Source: Arion vulgaris
Taxonomy: Eukaryota; Mollusca; Gastropoda; Stylommatophora; Arionidae
Assembly (NCBI GenBank): GCA_020796225.1
Contig: CM036775.1
Span: 10,715,171-10,779,170, forward strand
DNA length: 64,000 nt
Direction of reading: 5' to 3'
Made by a program: the position numbers and the translations under genes. Below the pieces are notes generated by a model, which saw nothing but the letters and a program-made list of their open reading frames with translations, made no database searches and was not told the origin of the DNA. Positions 31,943 through 43,700 of the stretch are shown one piece after another (within the stretch, counting starts at the first letter, position 1; the number at the start of each line of letters is the position of its first letter).

Positions 31943-33370
31943 AAAAATGTTGAGTGTTGTTGAAGAGAAATGTTGAGTGTTGTTGAAGAGAAATGTTGAG
32001 TGTTGTTGAAGAGAAATGTCGAGTGTTTTTGAAGAGAAATGTCGAGTGTTGTTGAAGAGAAATGTCGAGTGTTGTTGAAGAGAAATGTCGAGTGTTGTTG
32101 AAGAGAAATGTCGAGTGTTGTTGAAGAGAAATGTCGAGTGTTGTTGAAGAGAAATGTCGAGTGTTGTTGAAGAGAAATGTCGAGTGTTGTTGGAGAGAAA
32201 TGTCGAGTGTTGTTGAAGAGAAATGTCGAGTGTTGTTGGAGAGAAATGTCGAGTGTTGTTGAAGAGAAATGTCGAGTGTTGTTGAAGAGAAATGTCGAGT
32301 GTTGTTGAAGAGAAATGTCGAGTGTTGTTGAAGAGAAATGTCGAGTGTTGTTGAAGAGAAATGTCGAGTGTTGTTGAGAGAAATGTCAGTGTTGTTGAAG
32401 AGAAATGTCGAGTGTTGTTGAAGAGAAATGTCGAGTGTTGTTGAAGAGAAATGTCGAGTGTTGTTGAAGAAAAATGTCGAGTGTTGTTGAAGAGAAATGT
32501 CGAGTGTTGTTGAAGAGAAATGTCGAGTGTTGTTGGAGAGAAATGTCGAGTGTTGTTGAAGAGAAATGTCGAGTGTTGTTGAAGAGAAATGTCGAGTGTT
32601 GTTGGAGAGAAATGTCGAGTGTTGTTGAAGAGAATGTCAGTGTTGTTGAAGAGAAATGTCGAGTGTTGTTGAAGAGAAATGCCGAGTGTTGTTGAAGAGA
32701 AATGCCGAGTGTTGTTGGAGAGAAATGTCGAGTGTTGTTGGAGAGAAAGTCGAGTGTTGTTGAAGAGAAATGTCGAGTGTTGTTGAAGAGAAATGTCGAG
32801 TGTTGTTGGAGAGAAATGTTGAGTGTTGTTGAAGAGAAATGTTGAGTGTTGTTGAAGAGAAATGTCGAGTGTTGTTGAAGAGAAATGTCGAGTGTTGTTG
32901 AAGAGAAATGTCGAGTGTTGTTGGAGAGAAATGTCGAGTGTTGTTGAAGAGAAATGTCGAGTGTTGTTGAAGAAAAATGTCGAGTGTTGTTGAAGAGAAA
33001 TGTCGAGTGTTGTTGAAGAAAAATGTCGAGTGTTGTTGAAGAGAAATGCCGAGTGTTGTTGAAGAGAAATGCCGAGTGTTGTTGGAGAGAAATGTCGAGT
33101 GTTGTTGGAGAGAAATGTCGAGTGTTGTTGAAGAGAAATGTCGAGTGTTGTTGAAGAGAAATGTCGAGTGTTGTTGGAGAGAAATGTTGAGTGTTGTTGA
33201 AGAGAAATGTTGAGTGTTGTTGAAGAGAAATGTCGAGTGTTGTTGAAGAGAAATGTCGAGTGTTGTTGAAGAGAAATGTCGAGTGTTGTTGAAGAGAAAT
33301 GTCGAGTGTTGTTGAAGAGAAATGCCGAGTGTTGTTGAAGAGAAATGCCGAGTGTTGTTGGAGAGAAATA
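31943..33370. repeat. minisatellite, 23-bp unit with higher-order structure
   Basis: About 62 units of AGTGTTGTTGAAGAGAAATG plus TCG. A block marked by two adjacent GCC variants, two GGAG variants and two TTG variants recurs at 32681, 33048 and (partly) 33324. After correcting one missing base the spacings are 368 (16 units) and 276 (12 units). The 23-residue periodic frame on the minus strand (345 codons) arises because 23 is not divisible by three and no frame has a stop. Confidence 0.95.
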
Positions 33371-33479
33371 TATTGTGTTGTTGTAAAGAAATATCGAGTG
33401 TTGTTTTTAAGAGATGAATGCACAACATTCTAATGACTAGCAAGTCAAAAGACAACTTTCTAATGACTAACAAGTTAAA
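33371..33479. repeat. about 34-bp tandem repeat, left part
   Basis: Units of TTCTAATGACTAGCAAGTCA plus AAAGACAAC. It resumes at 33660-33735 beyond a LINE scrap. Confidence 0.7.
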
Positions 33480-33659
33480 CTAAGGGAAGACCAAGAAAAA
33501 GACAGATAAACAATATCAAGACCACGCTACATAAACACGGATATAACACAACAAGGGCGACTCATCTGGCCCTAGAACGCAAATTAAAGCTCCCATTCCT
33601 ACGCTTAACTGCAAGAGTGGACAGCCAACTACATCATACACCTGGGAACAGACAATAGT
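33480..33659 (+). mobile_element. short LINE 3' fragment with TSD
   Basis: Reads GRPRKRQINNIKTTLHKHG and LALERKLKLPFLRLTARVD, a post-RT C-terminal piece. AAGTTAAA at 33472-33479 and 33660-33667 flanks it. Family not matched elsewhere in the window. Confidence 0.65.
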
Positions 33660-33735
33660 AAGTTAAAAGACAACATTCTAATGACTAGTAAGTCAAAAGA
33701 CAACTCTCTAATGACTAGCAAGCTAAAAGTGCTAA
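33660..33735. repeat. about 34-bp tandem repeat, right part
   Basis: Continuation of the repeat at 33371. Confidence 0.7.
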
Positions 33736-34188
33736 CTTTGAAGATATAAAAATAAATAGTGCTTAAATTGATAACGGAACCTCTAGCGAGCAAAAAGAAA
33801 CAAAAGAGTCTGGTAAAACAGTAAAAGATAATAAATACAAGTAAAATAAAAGATAATAAAACATGTCGAGACAAAATTCCAAGTTCAGTATCCAGAAATC
33901 AGGAGGACAAACTGTGAACAAAACAGACAGGTACTGGAAGCTTCCAATCCCCGGTGTAAACAGCAGTACTTTGACATAAAAAAATGAACGACTCGAGGAT
34001 ACTCGCCAAGAGAAATTGTGTTGGGTGCCAGGTTTTCTGCTAGTCACGAGACACGGTTTTCCCCATGTTTCTTCCTCAAAGGGAGAGAAGTCAGAAAGGA
34101 GAGTGCTAGATATGCAAAACACCTTGCACAAACGAAAATAATAATAGAAATGATAAAGACAGAAAAAATATATATTACATTTCTGTTT
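33736..34188. other. single-copy stretch, nothing recognised
   Basis: AT-rich sequence with no supported exon. The open frame at 34018-34215 (ARFSASHETRFSPCFF) has no family resemblance that I can see. Confidence 0.5.
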
Positions 34189-34189
34189 G

Positions 34190-34720
34190 ACACACGTGTA
34201 GATTTATCTACTTGAGGAATGGTACAGATAATGTGTGACACATGTGTAGTTGTATCTACTTGAGCAATGGTACAGATAGTGTGTGACACATGTGTAGTTT
34301 TATCTACTTACTTGAGCAATGGTACAGATAGTGTGTGACACACGTGTAGTTTTATCTACTTACTTGAGCAATGGTACAGATAGTGTGTGACACACGTGTA
34401 GTTTATCTACTTACTTGAGCAATGGTACAGATAGTGTGTGACACACGTGTAGTTTATCTACTTATTTGAGCAATGGTACAGATAGTGTGTGACCAGTGGC
34501 GGCTCTTGGTCATTTTTGCTGGTGGGGCCAGACATTTTTTTCCGGATAAATAATGGTTTTGGGTTGCTATATTTTAATTTATAAAATAATAAATACACGT
34601 TATACATTATTTTTGGTGGGCCCGGCCCCACTGGCCCTTAATGACGAGCCGCCCCTGCGTGTGACACATGTGTAGTTTTATCTACTTGAGCAATGGTACA
34701 GATAGTGTGTGACACATGTG
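34190..34720. repeat. minisatellite, about 50-bp unit
   Basis: Units contain GTGTGACACACGTGTAGTTT and TATCTACTTACTTGAGCAAT. The array is interrupted by hAT-like MITE copy 3. Confidence 0.9.
34494..34657. mobile_element. hAT-like MITE, copy 3
   Basis: 164 bp, same orientation as copy 1, termini CAGTGGCGGCTC / GAGCCGCCCCTG. TSD TGTGTGAC (34486-34493) and CGTGTGAC (34658-34665), seven of eight identical, inside the 50-bp array. Confidence 0.85.
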
Positions 34721-34987
34721 CAAGGTTATTCACTTTAGTAATAGTATCGGTCTCTTAGCTAAGAGGAAAGTGTAGTGCCCACTTTAACACAGCCAAAAAA
34801 TGAGAGCCTTCAGAAAATGCCAGTATGGTACAATAAAACCCACTTAAACAAACTCCAAGCAGCTCTCATTCGAAAGCTTGATGACGTTAGGAAATTAAAC
34901 ATTTGATCGTACTGGGCTCACCCGTTGTGGCACGTCCGAGTATGGCTCAATTTTTCCCCAAAAAAATGATATCGATACTCTAAGGCA
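34721..34987. other. single-copy stretch, nothing recognised
   Basis: No ORF or element signal that I can support. Confidence 0.5.
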
Positions 34988-35661
34988 TTTAAAGACGAAT
35001 AATGGACTTCACTGCACCGGGTTTTGCCCCATACAGATAGGCCCCTCTCCGCAGGAATGGCACGCCCCCTGTCAAGGTTTTTCCCCATACAGCTAGGCCC
35101 CTCTCTGCAGGAATGGCACGCCCCCTGTCAAGGTTTTGCCCCATACAGCCAGGCCCCTCTCTGCAGGAAAGGCACGCCCTCTGTCAAGGTTTTGCCCCAT
35201 ACAGCTAGGCCCCTCTCTGCAGGAATGACACGCCCTCTGTCAAGGTTTTGCCCCATACAGTTAGGCCCCTCTCTGCAGGAATGGCACGCCCCTGTCAAGG
35301 TTTTCCCCATACAACTAGGTCCCTCTCTGCAGGAATGGCACGCCCCCTGTCAAGGTTTTGCCCCATATAGCTCGGTCAATCTCTCTGTCTGCAGAAATGG
35401 CACGCTCCCTGGCAAGGTGTTGCCACATATAGCTCGGTCAACCTCGACAAAACGACACGCCCCGGTCAAGGTTTTGCCCCATACAGCTCTGTCCATCTCT
35501 GCAGGAATGCCACGCCCATGTCAAGGGTATTGCACAAAGCATGGACTCCGTACCTCTGGCAACATTCATAGAGAACTCTGGAAAAAATAGACTCGTGGAC
35601 AGACAGGCGTGGTCCGAAATTGGAAACCTTACTCTCAGAACTCAAAACACGGTTTAACCAT
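34988..35661 (-). mobile_element. SINE A, copy 2, internally expanded
   Basis: Both SINE ends are present in minus orientation. The 3' end (ACTTCACTGCACCGGG rather than ACTTCATTGCACCGGG) is at 34988-35020. The middle and degenerate tRNA head (TCAATGGTTAAACC on the minus strand) are at 35525-35661. Between them, a roughly 56-bp interior segment occurs about nine times instead of once (35021-35500). Confidence 0.8.
35021..35500. repeat. 56-bp array derived from the SINE A interior
   Basis: Units of TTTTGCCCCATACAGCTAGG plus CCCCTCTCTGCAGGAATGGC plus ACGCCCCCTGTCAAGG. Each aligns to the single segment of SINE A at 59886-59943. Units differ by a few substitutions, so expansion is not brand new. 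Confidence 0.85.
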
Positions 35662-35669
35662 TGAGCCCT

Positions 35670-36035
35670 CAAGATGATTTCAATATTGTTCTATAGAAAT
35701 CTAGTAGGTCCTTTCATAGTAATGATTTCAATATTGTTCTATAGAAATCTAGTAGGTCCTTTCATAGTAATGATTTCAATATTGTTCTATAGAGATCTAG
35801 TAGGTCCTTTCATGGTAATGATTTCAATATTGTTCTATAGAGATCTAGTAGGTCCTTTCATAGTAATGATTTCAATATTGTTCTATAGAGATCTAGTAGG
35901 TCCTTTCATAGTAATGATTTTAATATTGTTCTATAGAGATCTAGTAGGTCCTTTCATAGTAATGATTTCAATATTGTTCTATAGAGATCTAGTTAGCTAT
36001 ATCGTATCGAAAAGAAATGGTTTCAATATTGTTCT
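35670..36035. repeat. minisatellite, 48-bp unit
   Basis: Seven to eight units of GATTTCAATATTGTTCTATA plus GAGATCTAGTAGGTCCTTTC plus ATAGTAAT, nearly identical. Confidence 0.95.
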
Positions 36036-36530
36036 ATAAGTCTAATAAATCTATATCTACTACTAAGCTAAGACATAATCAACTCACCATAATCTGAATC
36101 TGGACCAGCCCAAATCTGCACTAAACAGTTTTCAAGCTGACCTACTACATTTGGCGGAGTTTATCAGATAATTGTTGTCTAAACAAATTCTAGAAACTAA
36201 ACATAAGTTGTGAACTAAAGTTCATAGTTTTTAACCAGGTCAGTTTGAAAGTAGGTCACACTTACTAAATATTGTTACATTTCATGCATGAATCACTCGG
36301 AGACAATAGGAGTAGTAAGCCTCTAACAACAGAGGTTATCAAAGTCATTCCCAAAGTAACCAAGGACGCATAATCAACTTACCCTGCCCAGATTAAAGAA
36401 CCACCCATGTCTGAACTGTACGGTTCTCAAGCTCACTTATGTCTGTTAGGACCATAATTCTGTTTTCTGTACTTTTAGAAATTGTACAATTAGACTGTGA
36501 CTTTCTGGTATGAAATCTATTTCTGTATTC
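36036..36530. other. single-copy stretch with a diverged two-copy motif
   Basis: CATAATCAACT...CAAGCT segments at about 36094-36145 and 36370-36435 resemble each other. No coding signal. Confidence 0.5.
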
Positions 36531-36534
36531 TGTA

Positions 36535-37050
36535 CATTTGTCAGATCTGTTTCTGTAGATCTGTCAGATCTGTTTCTGTCAGATATGTTTCTGTTTTTCT
36601 GTCAGATCTGTTTCTGTTTAATCTGTCAGATCTGTTTCTGTTAGATCTGTTTCTGTTTAATCTGTTTCTATTTAATCTGTCAGATCTGTTTCTGTTTAAT
36701 CTATCAGATCTGTTTCTGTTTAATCTGTCAGATCTATTTCTGTTTTTATGTCAGATCTGTTTCCGTTTATCTGTCAGATCTGTTTCCGTTTATCTGTCAG
36801 ATCTGTTTCTTTCAGATCTGTTTCTGTTTATCTGTCAGATCTGTTTCTGTTTAAGCTGTCAGATCTGTTTCTGTTTAATCTGTCAGATCTGTTTCTATTT
36901 AATCTGTCAGATCTGTTTTAGTTTAATCTGTCAGATCTGTTTCTGTTTATCTGTCAGATCTGTTTCTGTTTTCTGTACATCTGTCAGATCCGCATAGTGA
37001 TGTCCTGGTATTAAAGCTGTTTCTGTATTCTGTACATCTGTCAGATCAAC
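36535..37050. repeat. minisatellite, about 24-bp unit
   Basis: Units of CTGTCAGATCTGTTTCTGTT plus TAAT, with shortened variants. Confidence 0.9.
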
Positions 37051-37174
37051 ATAGTTATATAGACCCTCACCCCTAGCTCACTGCTCCCCGTTTCTACTAT
37101 CGCCTCTAGGTCACTGAGCCCCGTTCCACCATCCCCCCTAGGTAGTCGCCTCGCCAATGTCTTCACTAGTCGTA

Positions 37175-37335
37175 GGTGACAAATATCTCTTCACTAGTTG
37201 CAAGTATCTCTTCACTAGTTGCAAGTATCTCTTCACTAGTTGCAAGTATCTCTTCACTAGTTGCAAGTATCTCTTCACTAGTTGCAAGTATCTCTTCACT
37301 AGTTGCAAGTATCTCTTCACTAGTTGCAAGTGACA
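37175..37335. repeat. minisatellite, 21-bp unit
   Basis: Eight units of TCTCTTCACTAGTTGCAAGT plus A, almost identical. Confidence 0.95.
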
Positions 37336-37452
37336 AATATCTCAAAATTAATTTAAAACAAACATGTATATACCGTTCACGTTGTGTTGTTTTGATGAAC
37401 TTGTACAATATTTATCTAACGTAAGAGAGCCCAAACAGCCTAGTACACACTG

Positions 37453-38003
37453 GACCGTGCGGTATCATTTCTCAGTATGAAGCAAGTCTTCGAAATAAAT
37501 AATAATAATTCCTCTCGTACCGTTATACGTGACATAGGGCCTGCAAGTAATTTCTCCATACCGCTCTATCCTGGGAAACTCGCTCAATCTCCTCCATGGA
37601 ACTGAGACCGATATTTCCCTGCCTCTCTCAGTAAAGTTCGTTTCTGGGTCTCCTTAGGTCGACCTCTCTTTCTTGAACCCTTTGCATCCCACTTCAATGC
37701 CTGCTTTGATATTCGTTGATCATTTCTCCTCAAGGTGTGCCCAACATATCTCCATCTTCTCTTTCTTATAACAGTTGTCACTAGTGGTTGACCAGACATG
37801 TCTCTGATTTCATCACTGCTTCTGAATTCGTTCCATTTTATATTCATTATTTTTTATTTTTTAATTAGTCTTCGAAATACCGCCCTAAAATGTTTTTTCC
37901 TTAAAAATAACCTTCAATTGTAATTTTGATTTTGGTGTTTGTACTGCCCCCTTACGGTCCCGCCTAATGCGACTGCCTCTCTGTATCATAGCACGACCTT
38001 GAG
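37453..38003. mobile_element. candidate MITE 'X', copy 2, split by a LINE
   Basis: 37453-37497 and 37880-38003 together reproduce the 180-bp X of 2045-2224 (GGACCGTGCGGTAT ... TCATAGCACG). The middle is a 5'-truncated LINE. Confidence 0.6.
37498..37866 (-). mobile_element. LINE 3' fragment, family 2, third copy, 13-bp TSD
   Basis: (ATT)n tail at 37498-37510, then minus-strand VPWRRL..., SRKRGRPKETQKRTL, RRWRYVGHTLRRNDQ, MNIKWNEFRSSDEI. AGTCTTCGAAATA is found at 37485-37497 and 37867-37879. It is inserted into element X. Confidence 0.85.
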
Positions 38004-38158
38004 TAGACCCGTAGTCCAAGGACATGTCACGTTGAGAGTGGTATTTTAACCGACCCAAATAGCTCTTTGGACAACGCAACCTCTCATGGAGTAGCAGAGA
38101 AACATGATTGGCATTATTTAAACATATCACCCGTGTCATTGGTCAAAGAAAAATACTG

Positions 38159-38418
38159 ATCTTCTTCTTCTTCTTTGCGTTCGTTCTTTACGACCAATTT
38201 TAATCACTTTTTGTGATATGTTTGATCTTTGTCAAGAACGTGTATACGTTGCACATTGGTTTAGTAGGCCCCTAAACGCATAGAACTTCTACACGTTTAG
38301 GACATGTGCATCCGATTTCATCTAAACCTCATTAGTCGCCTCTTACGACATGCGTGGCAAGTAACAGTGGTTCTATTCTTTACACCCCAAATTTGGGCCA
38401 GGTAACCCCACTCGGGCG
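38159..38418 (-). mobile_element. SINE B, copy 2
   Basis: Minus-strand copy with a (GAA)n tail at 38159-38173, then ATCACAAAAAGTGATTAAAA and the head CCCGAGTGGGGTTACC near 38400. No TSD recognised. Confidence 0.75.
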
Positions 38419-38578
38419 TTCTTACAAATGATAAACGTTCAACTGTTCTTGTCAGACTAAATACTTTCGTTTGTATTTTGATTTCATCTTTGAGTTTGTT
38501 TATTATTTCAGATTTGTATGAATAAATATTTATTACTTCAATCCACAACGTGGCGTGACTTCTCATTTTTATATTCAA

Positions 38579-41500
38579 CTAGCTGTACCCTGCGCGCGTT
38601 GCTACGCTCCAAAGAAATTGAATTTAAAGAAACTCGTAAAACAATATTTAATAATTATTTTGGATCATTGTCCTTTTGTTCATTTTCTTGGGAAAAAACT
38701 TAAAATTTAACGTTTCTTTTTAATTCTGTTTATTGAAGTGCTCTTTGATATACAATATTCTTTGTTTTTCTGTCTGGTGCGTACACGAATAAATCAGAAG
38801 GTTTTCTGACGCGTGAACAGGCCACATATAGCTGTCCATGTGAAAAGCTTGGATTTTCCAAATGTAGTCCACACACTTGTAGTGATTGTCCTTGTGATTT
38901 GTTGATGGTCATTGCAAAGGCGAGTCGCACCGGAAACTGCAAGCGTTTGAATTCGAATGGCATGTCGGCTGGAATCATTGGGATGCGTGGCAATATTATA
39001 TCTTCTTTAAATTTTCCATTTAAAATTGTACCTTCGATGATATTGTTCATCATATTTTTCACTAAAAGCCTGGTACCGTTGCAAAGTTGTGGTGGATTGA
39101 TGTTTCGAAGAAGAATGATAGGCACGCCAATTTTCAATGTTAATAACGTGGTGGCATGCCTGGCAAATCAAGTGAATTCAAGAATTCAGTTGGATAATTG
39201 ACAACTTCGTCTTGATTCATTACAGTATTGATGGACTTATACGTTATCACTTCGCCTGGTATTTTGTTTTGAATGCTCAAATTCATGTCATATACATCCT
39301 TGTTTTTTTGCTGCTAATATTGCACGTGCACTGAGCCACTGATGATCTTTGTAATTATGTGCAATATTTGGGAAAACTTTATGAATCAATTCGTCTGTGG
39401 ACGCTATGATGTTACAGAAGTTTGTTGGCAATGTGAAACATCGTGTGGAATCATCGATTAACATTTTCCCATTCCGAATATCCAACAATTGTTTTACGAA
39501 ACGTTCAGCGGTTTCATCATGTTGTGGTTGTATACGCATATTGGTCTTCAAAGTCAATTCCTGTATGTGTTGCCATAAAACTAATGATTTCAGGCATGCA
39601 TTAAGTTCATCAGCGGGTGTTGATCTTGGTATAACTGGTAGAGTTTGCCGGAAATCGCCAGACAATAAAATGAGTGCGCCACCGAAGAGCTGGTCATTTC
39701 TTCTCAAATCTTTCAGTGTACGTTGAAGCTCTTCTAATGCTTTTTTGTGCGCCATAGTACATTCATTCCATATAATGAGTTGACATAATTGGAGTACTTT
39801 ACCCACTGCAGAATTTTTGTTGATATTGCATGTTGGCGTCTCAGTGATTTGCATATTCAACGACAATTTCAGCGCTGAATGCGCTGTTCGGCCACCATCT
39901 AAAAAAGTTGCTTCAATTCCAGAAGATGTGATTGCCAGTGCAATATTATTTCGTGATCGCATGGTTGCCAAAATAAGTGAAATGAGAAAACTTTTGCCTG
40001 GCCTCCGGGCGCATCTATGAAATACAATCCACCATTTTGGCTGGTAATTGCATGCATAATTCTGTCATATGCTATGCGTTGTTCTGGAATCAATTTTGGA
40101 AGATTCGTTTGAACAAAGTACTCAATTCGTTGATATCAAAGTGTTTCTCGTTCCAACTCACAATCGAAAAGGTTGTTTGCAGATCGTTCTGGCGCAGCCA
40201 TTCCCAATTGCACCAGTGCTTTATTAGTGATTGCCAAACATATGTCCTCAATTGAAACCAATGCCTCATTATATACGTTTGGTGTGAATTGAATGTCAGG
40301 ATTTTGATTCGTCGCACGCAAGCGATGTAGGATGTCTTCACTCATGTAGTCTTTATATTTTTCCAAAGTTCTTTTGGATTGGATGGGAAGCATGTTGTTA
40401 AAATTACTGCAAATAATGTGCGTATTTACTGTGGTCGTGCAGTATTGGATGCATCAGCGAGTGAAGTGTCCCAATGTGCATCGTTTTCAAGAAGATTTAA
40501 TTCTTGGCAAGCTTCACGATAAGTAGCACATACGTGACCGTTAACTGTTCTCAATTCTTGGAAGGATGTTGGTCCATGTTTGTTGATTAACAGTAATCGC
40601 AAGTAAAAGCATTCTGCATTGTTTGGATGAACAGTGTACAAACGGCCTAACGTGTTGGTCGAATATAAATTGGAATGTTCTTCAACTGTTTTACCTTGTT
40701 TGCGACATTGAAACTTTTTCGCTACTGCATTCCATGTGTAGTATGTTGGCAGTTCAGAGTAAAGTAGCGTCTTTGCAAATATATCATCTCTACACAATGA
40801 GAAAAATGCAGTTAACGTTGTTGGCAATGGTGACAATGCTCGTGCATGTGCATTTTCTGTTGTGAAGTACACGCTGTCCATTTTCAAGGTGCACTGCCAA
40901 ATGAACAACTGTTGGATGTCGTTCATGGATTGAAATTATAAAATGCGCCATACTGCTTCATTGCTACTAATGTAACGTCCCAGTTGATAATGCTCGATTT
41001 CATCGATGGATGCAGTTATATCCCGTTTCGTCGTAATCTAATATTGTAATATTCATACATATAACGTGACATTGTACATCAGGTAAACTTGTGGCAATAA
41101 AATCTGCCATTTATGAATGCGCAATAGCTTCCTCAATGAACGTATTCTCGGATCGTAGTTTTGTTTGGTTTAATCGAATATAGAGCAATTTGCCAACATA
41201 GCAAACAAACATTGATGGAATAGTTGACGATAACTTAAAATATGATTTGCAGTATCTATGATCATGATTAGAAACAAACCTGGATTGCGTATTTTAAAAA
41301 TTGACTTGAATCATACGTCATCGAATCGTGTAGATGCGCATACCGTAAACTTCCGGAAGAAACTCTCGATGAAATTTGCGTTTTCGATTTTAAAAGATTT
41401 TTTTCCCAAATTAATAGCGCTACATATTTAAAACTATGACAGGGAGCATTCCCACATCAAAACAAACTAAACAAACTATCCTGTAAATTTCAGCTAAATC

Positions 41501-41757
41501 TGATGTTATATCTAATAGTACACCGTAGACTTCCGAAACGTTATGGCAATTTGGTTAAAACTCTCGATGAAAATGAGCGTGTTATTTTTAGATTTTTAGA
41601 AAAGCTTCAGCCTTCCTTTTTAAACTGTGACAGGTAGCATCCGACATCAAAACAAACATATCTGTAAAATTTCAGCTACATCTGTTCAGTAGTTTCCAGT
41701 CTATGGTAACAAACAAACATACATACCCATCCATCATCCATTTTATATATATATAGA
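38579..41757 (-). mobile_element. Helitron (decayed)
   Basis: Rolling-circle transposon read on the minus strand. The 3' end is CTAG at 38579-38582, just after a GC-rich stretch (AACGCGCGCAGGG), with T following, as Helitrons require. The presumed 5' end TCTATATATATATAAAATGG is at 41738-41757, but it is preceded by T, not the expected A, so the left limit is less certain. The helicase gene fills 38730-41060. The replication-initiator domain was not recognised in 41060-41757. Note that no inverted repeats or TSD are expected for this class. Confidence 0.75.
38730..41060 (-). pseudogene. Helitron helicase (PIF1-type) pseudogene
   Basis: Superfamily 1 DNA helicase used in rolling-circle transposition. 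In minus order there is an N-terminal Helitron segment, TLLYSELPTYYTWNAVAKKF and TVHPNNAECFYLRLLLINKH (40426-40926), followed by ICLAITNKALVQLGM. The Walker A region FIDAPGG then PGKSF is split between two frames near 39995-40010. The Walker B region IIWNECTMAH (about 39750-39785) has Asn where Asp is usual. Then come LLSGDFRQTLPVIPR, and at the end TINKSQGQSL and YVACSRVRKPSDLFVYAP (38730-39137). Several frameshifts separate these pieces. Confidence 0.85.
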
Positions 41758-43700
41758 AAGATAATAACATTTTCAACAAAGATAATAACACAACATAGAA
41801 CAGAAATAATAATAACACAAGTCTGGAACCGAAATAATAATAACAAACCTAGAACCGAAATAATAATAACACAAGCCTGAACCAATAATAATCACAAGCC
41901 ATAGAACAGAATAATACACAAGCCTAGAACAGAATAATAATAACCAAGGGATGAACAGAAATAATAACACAGCCTAGGGAAAAGAAATAATAATAATACA
42001 AGCCTAGAACATAAATAATAATAACACAAGCATAGAACAGAAATAATAATAACACAAGCATAGAACATAAATAATAATACAAACATAGAACAGAAATAAC
42101 ACAAGCCTAGAACAGAAATAATAATAACACAGCATAGAAAATAAATAATAACACAAACATAGAACAGAAAAAAAATAACACAAACATAGAACAGAAATAA
42201 TAATAACACAAGCATAGAACATAAATAGTAACACAAACATAGAACAGAAATAATAACACAATCATAGAACAGAAATAATAATAACACAATCATAGAACAG
42301 AAATAATAACACAAACATAGAACAGAAATAATAACACAATCATAGAACAGAAATAATAACACAATCATAGAACATAAATAATAAAACACAAGCATGAACA
42401 AAAAAATAACCAAGCATAAATTAAACACAAGCCTAGAACAGAAATAAAAAAAACTAGAAAAAATAATAAACAAGATAGAACAGAAATAATAATAAAAAAA
42501 CATGAAAAGAAATAATAATAACACAAACATAGAAAAAATAAAAATAATACACACATAGAACAAAATAATAAAAAAACTAGAACAGAAATAATAACACAAG
42601 CCTAGAACAGAAATAAAATAAAAAAGCCTAGAAAAGAAATAAAAAACAAACCAGAACAGAAAAATCAGAAGTCTAGAAAAATAAAATAACCGCATAGAAC
42701 AAAAAATAACACAATAGAACAGAAAAATAATAACACAAGCATGAACAGAAATAAACACAATATGAAAAATAATAACCAAAACAAGAACAAAAAAAAATAA
42801 CACAAGCAAGAACAGAAATAATAAAAAAAAATAGAAAGAAATACAACCCATAGAAAAAATATTAATCAAAAAGGAAAAATAATAATAAACAAAAATTTGA
42901 AAAAATAAAAAAAAAAATAGAACAGAAATAATAAACAAGCCTAGAAAAGAAATAATAATTTCAATCATAGAACAGAAATAATAAAAATTTAAGGGGAAAA
43001 GAAAGAAATAATAAAAAACAAGAAAAAATAAATATTTAAAACAAACATAGAACAAAAATAAAAAATAACACAAAACAAGAAAGGGAAAAAATAAAAAAAA
43101 TAGAAAAGAAAAAAAAATCATAGAACAGAAATAATAATACAAATCATGAAAAAGAAAAAAAAAACAATCATAGAACAAAAAATAAACCAAAAAAGATAGA
43201 ACAGGGAAAAAAAATAACCAAGATAGAAAAAAAATACTTTCAATCCCTAAACAAAATAAAAATTAAAACATAGAACAGAAAAAATAAACAAACAAGAACA
43301 AAATAATAAACAAAAAGAAAAGAAAAAATAATAAACAAACATAGAAAAAAATAATAAACAAACATAGAACGAAATAATAAACAACAAAAATTAAAAAAAG
43401 AAAAAAAAATAACCCCAAACATAGAACAAAAAATAATAACAGAAACAAAAACAGAAATAATAATAAAGAAATAGAAAAAGAAATAATAAAAAAAAATTTG
43501 AAAAAGAAATAATAATAAAAAACATAAAAGAAATAAAACAAACCTAGAACAGAAAATAATAATACAAACATAGAACAAAATAATAATACAAAAAAGAAAT
43601 AAAAAATAAAACAATAAAAAAGAAAAATAATAATAAAAAATAGAACAGAAATAATAACCCCAACCAGAAAAGAAATAATAACCCAACTTAGGTGTTTTTA
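41758..43700. repeat. AT-rich minisatellite, about 28-bp unit, progressively degraded
   Basis: Units of ACAAGCCTAGAACAGAAATA plus ATAATAAC are clear to about 42400. After that, units increasingly lose C and G and gain A runs. Open frames rich in Phe, Tyr, Cys and Leu on the minus strand are artefacts of (TTATTA) content. Confidence 0.85.

Noticed and set aside
32386..33423. 345-codon frame with a 23-residue repeat
   Set aside because: A 23-bp unit read three times gives a 23-residue cycle; all three frames are equivalent and stop-free.
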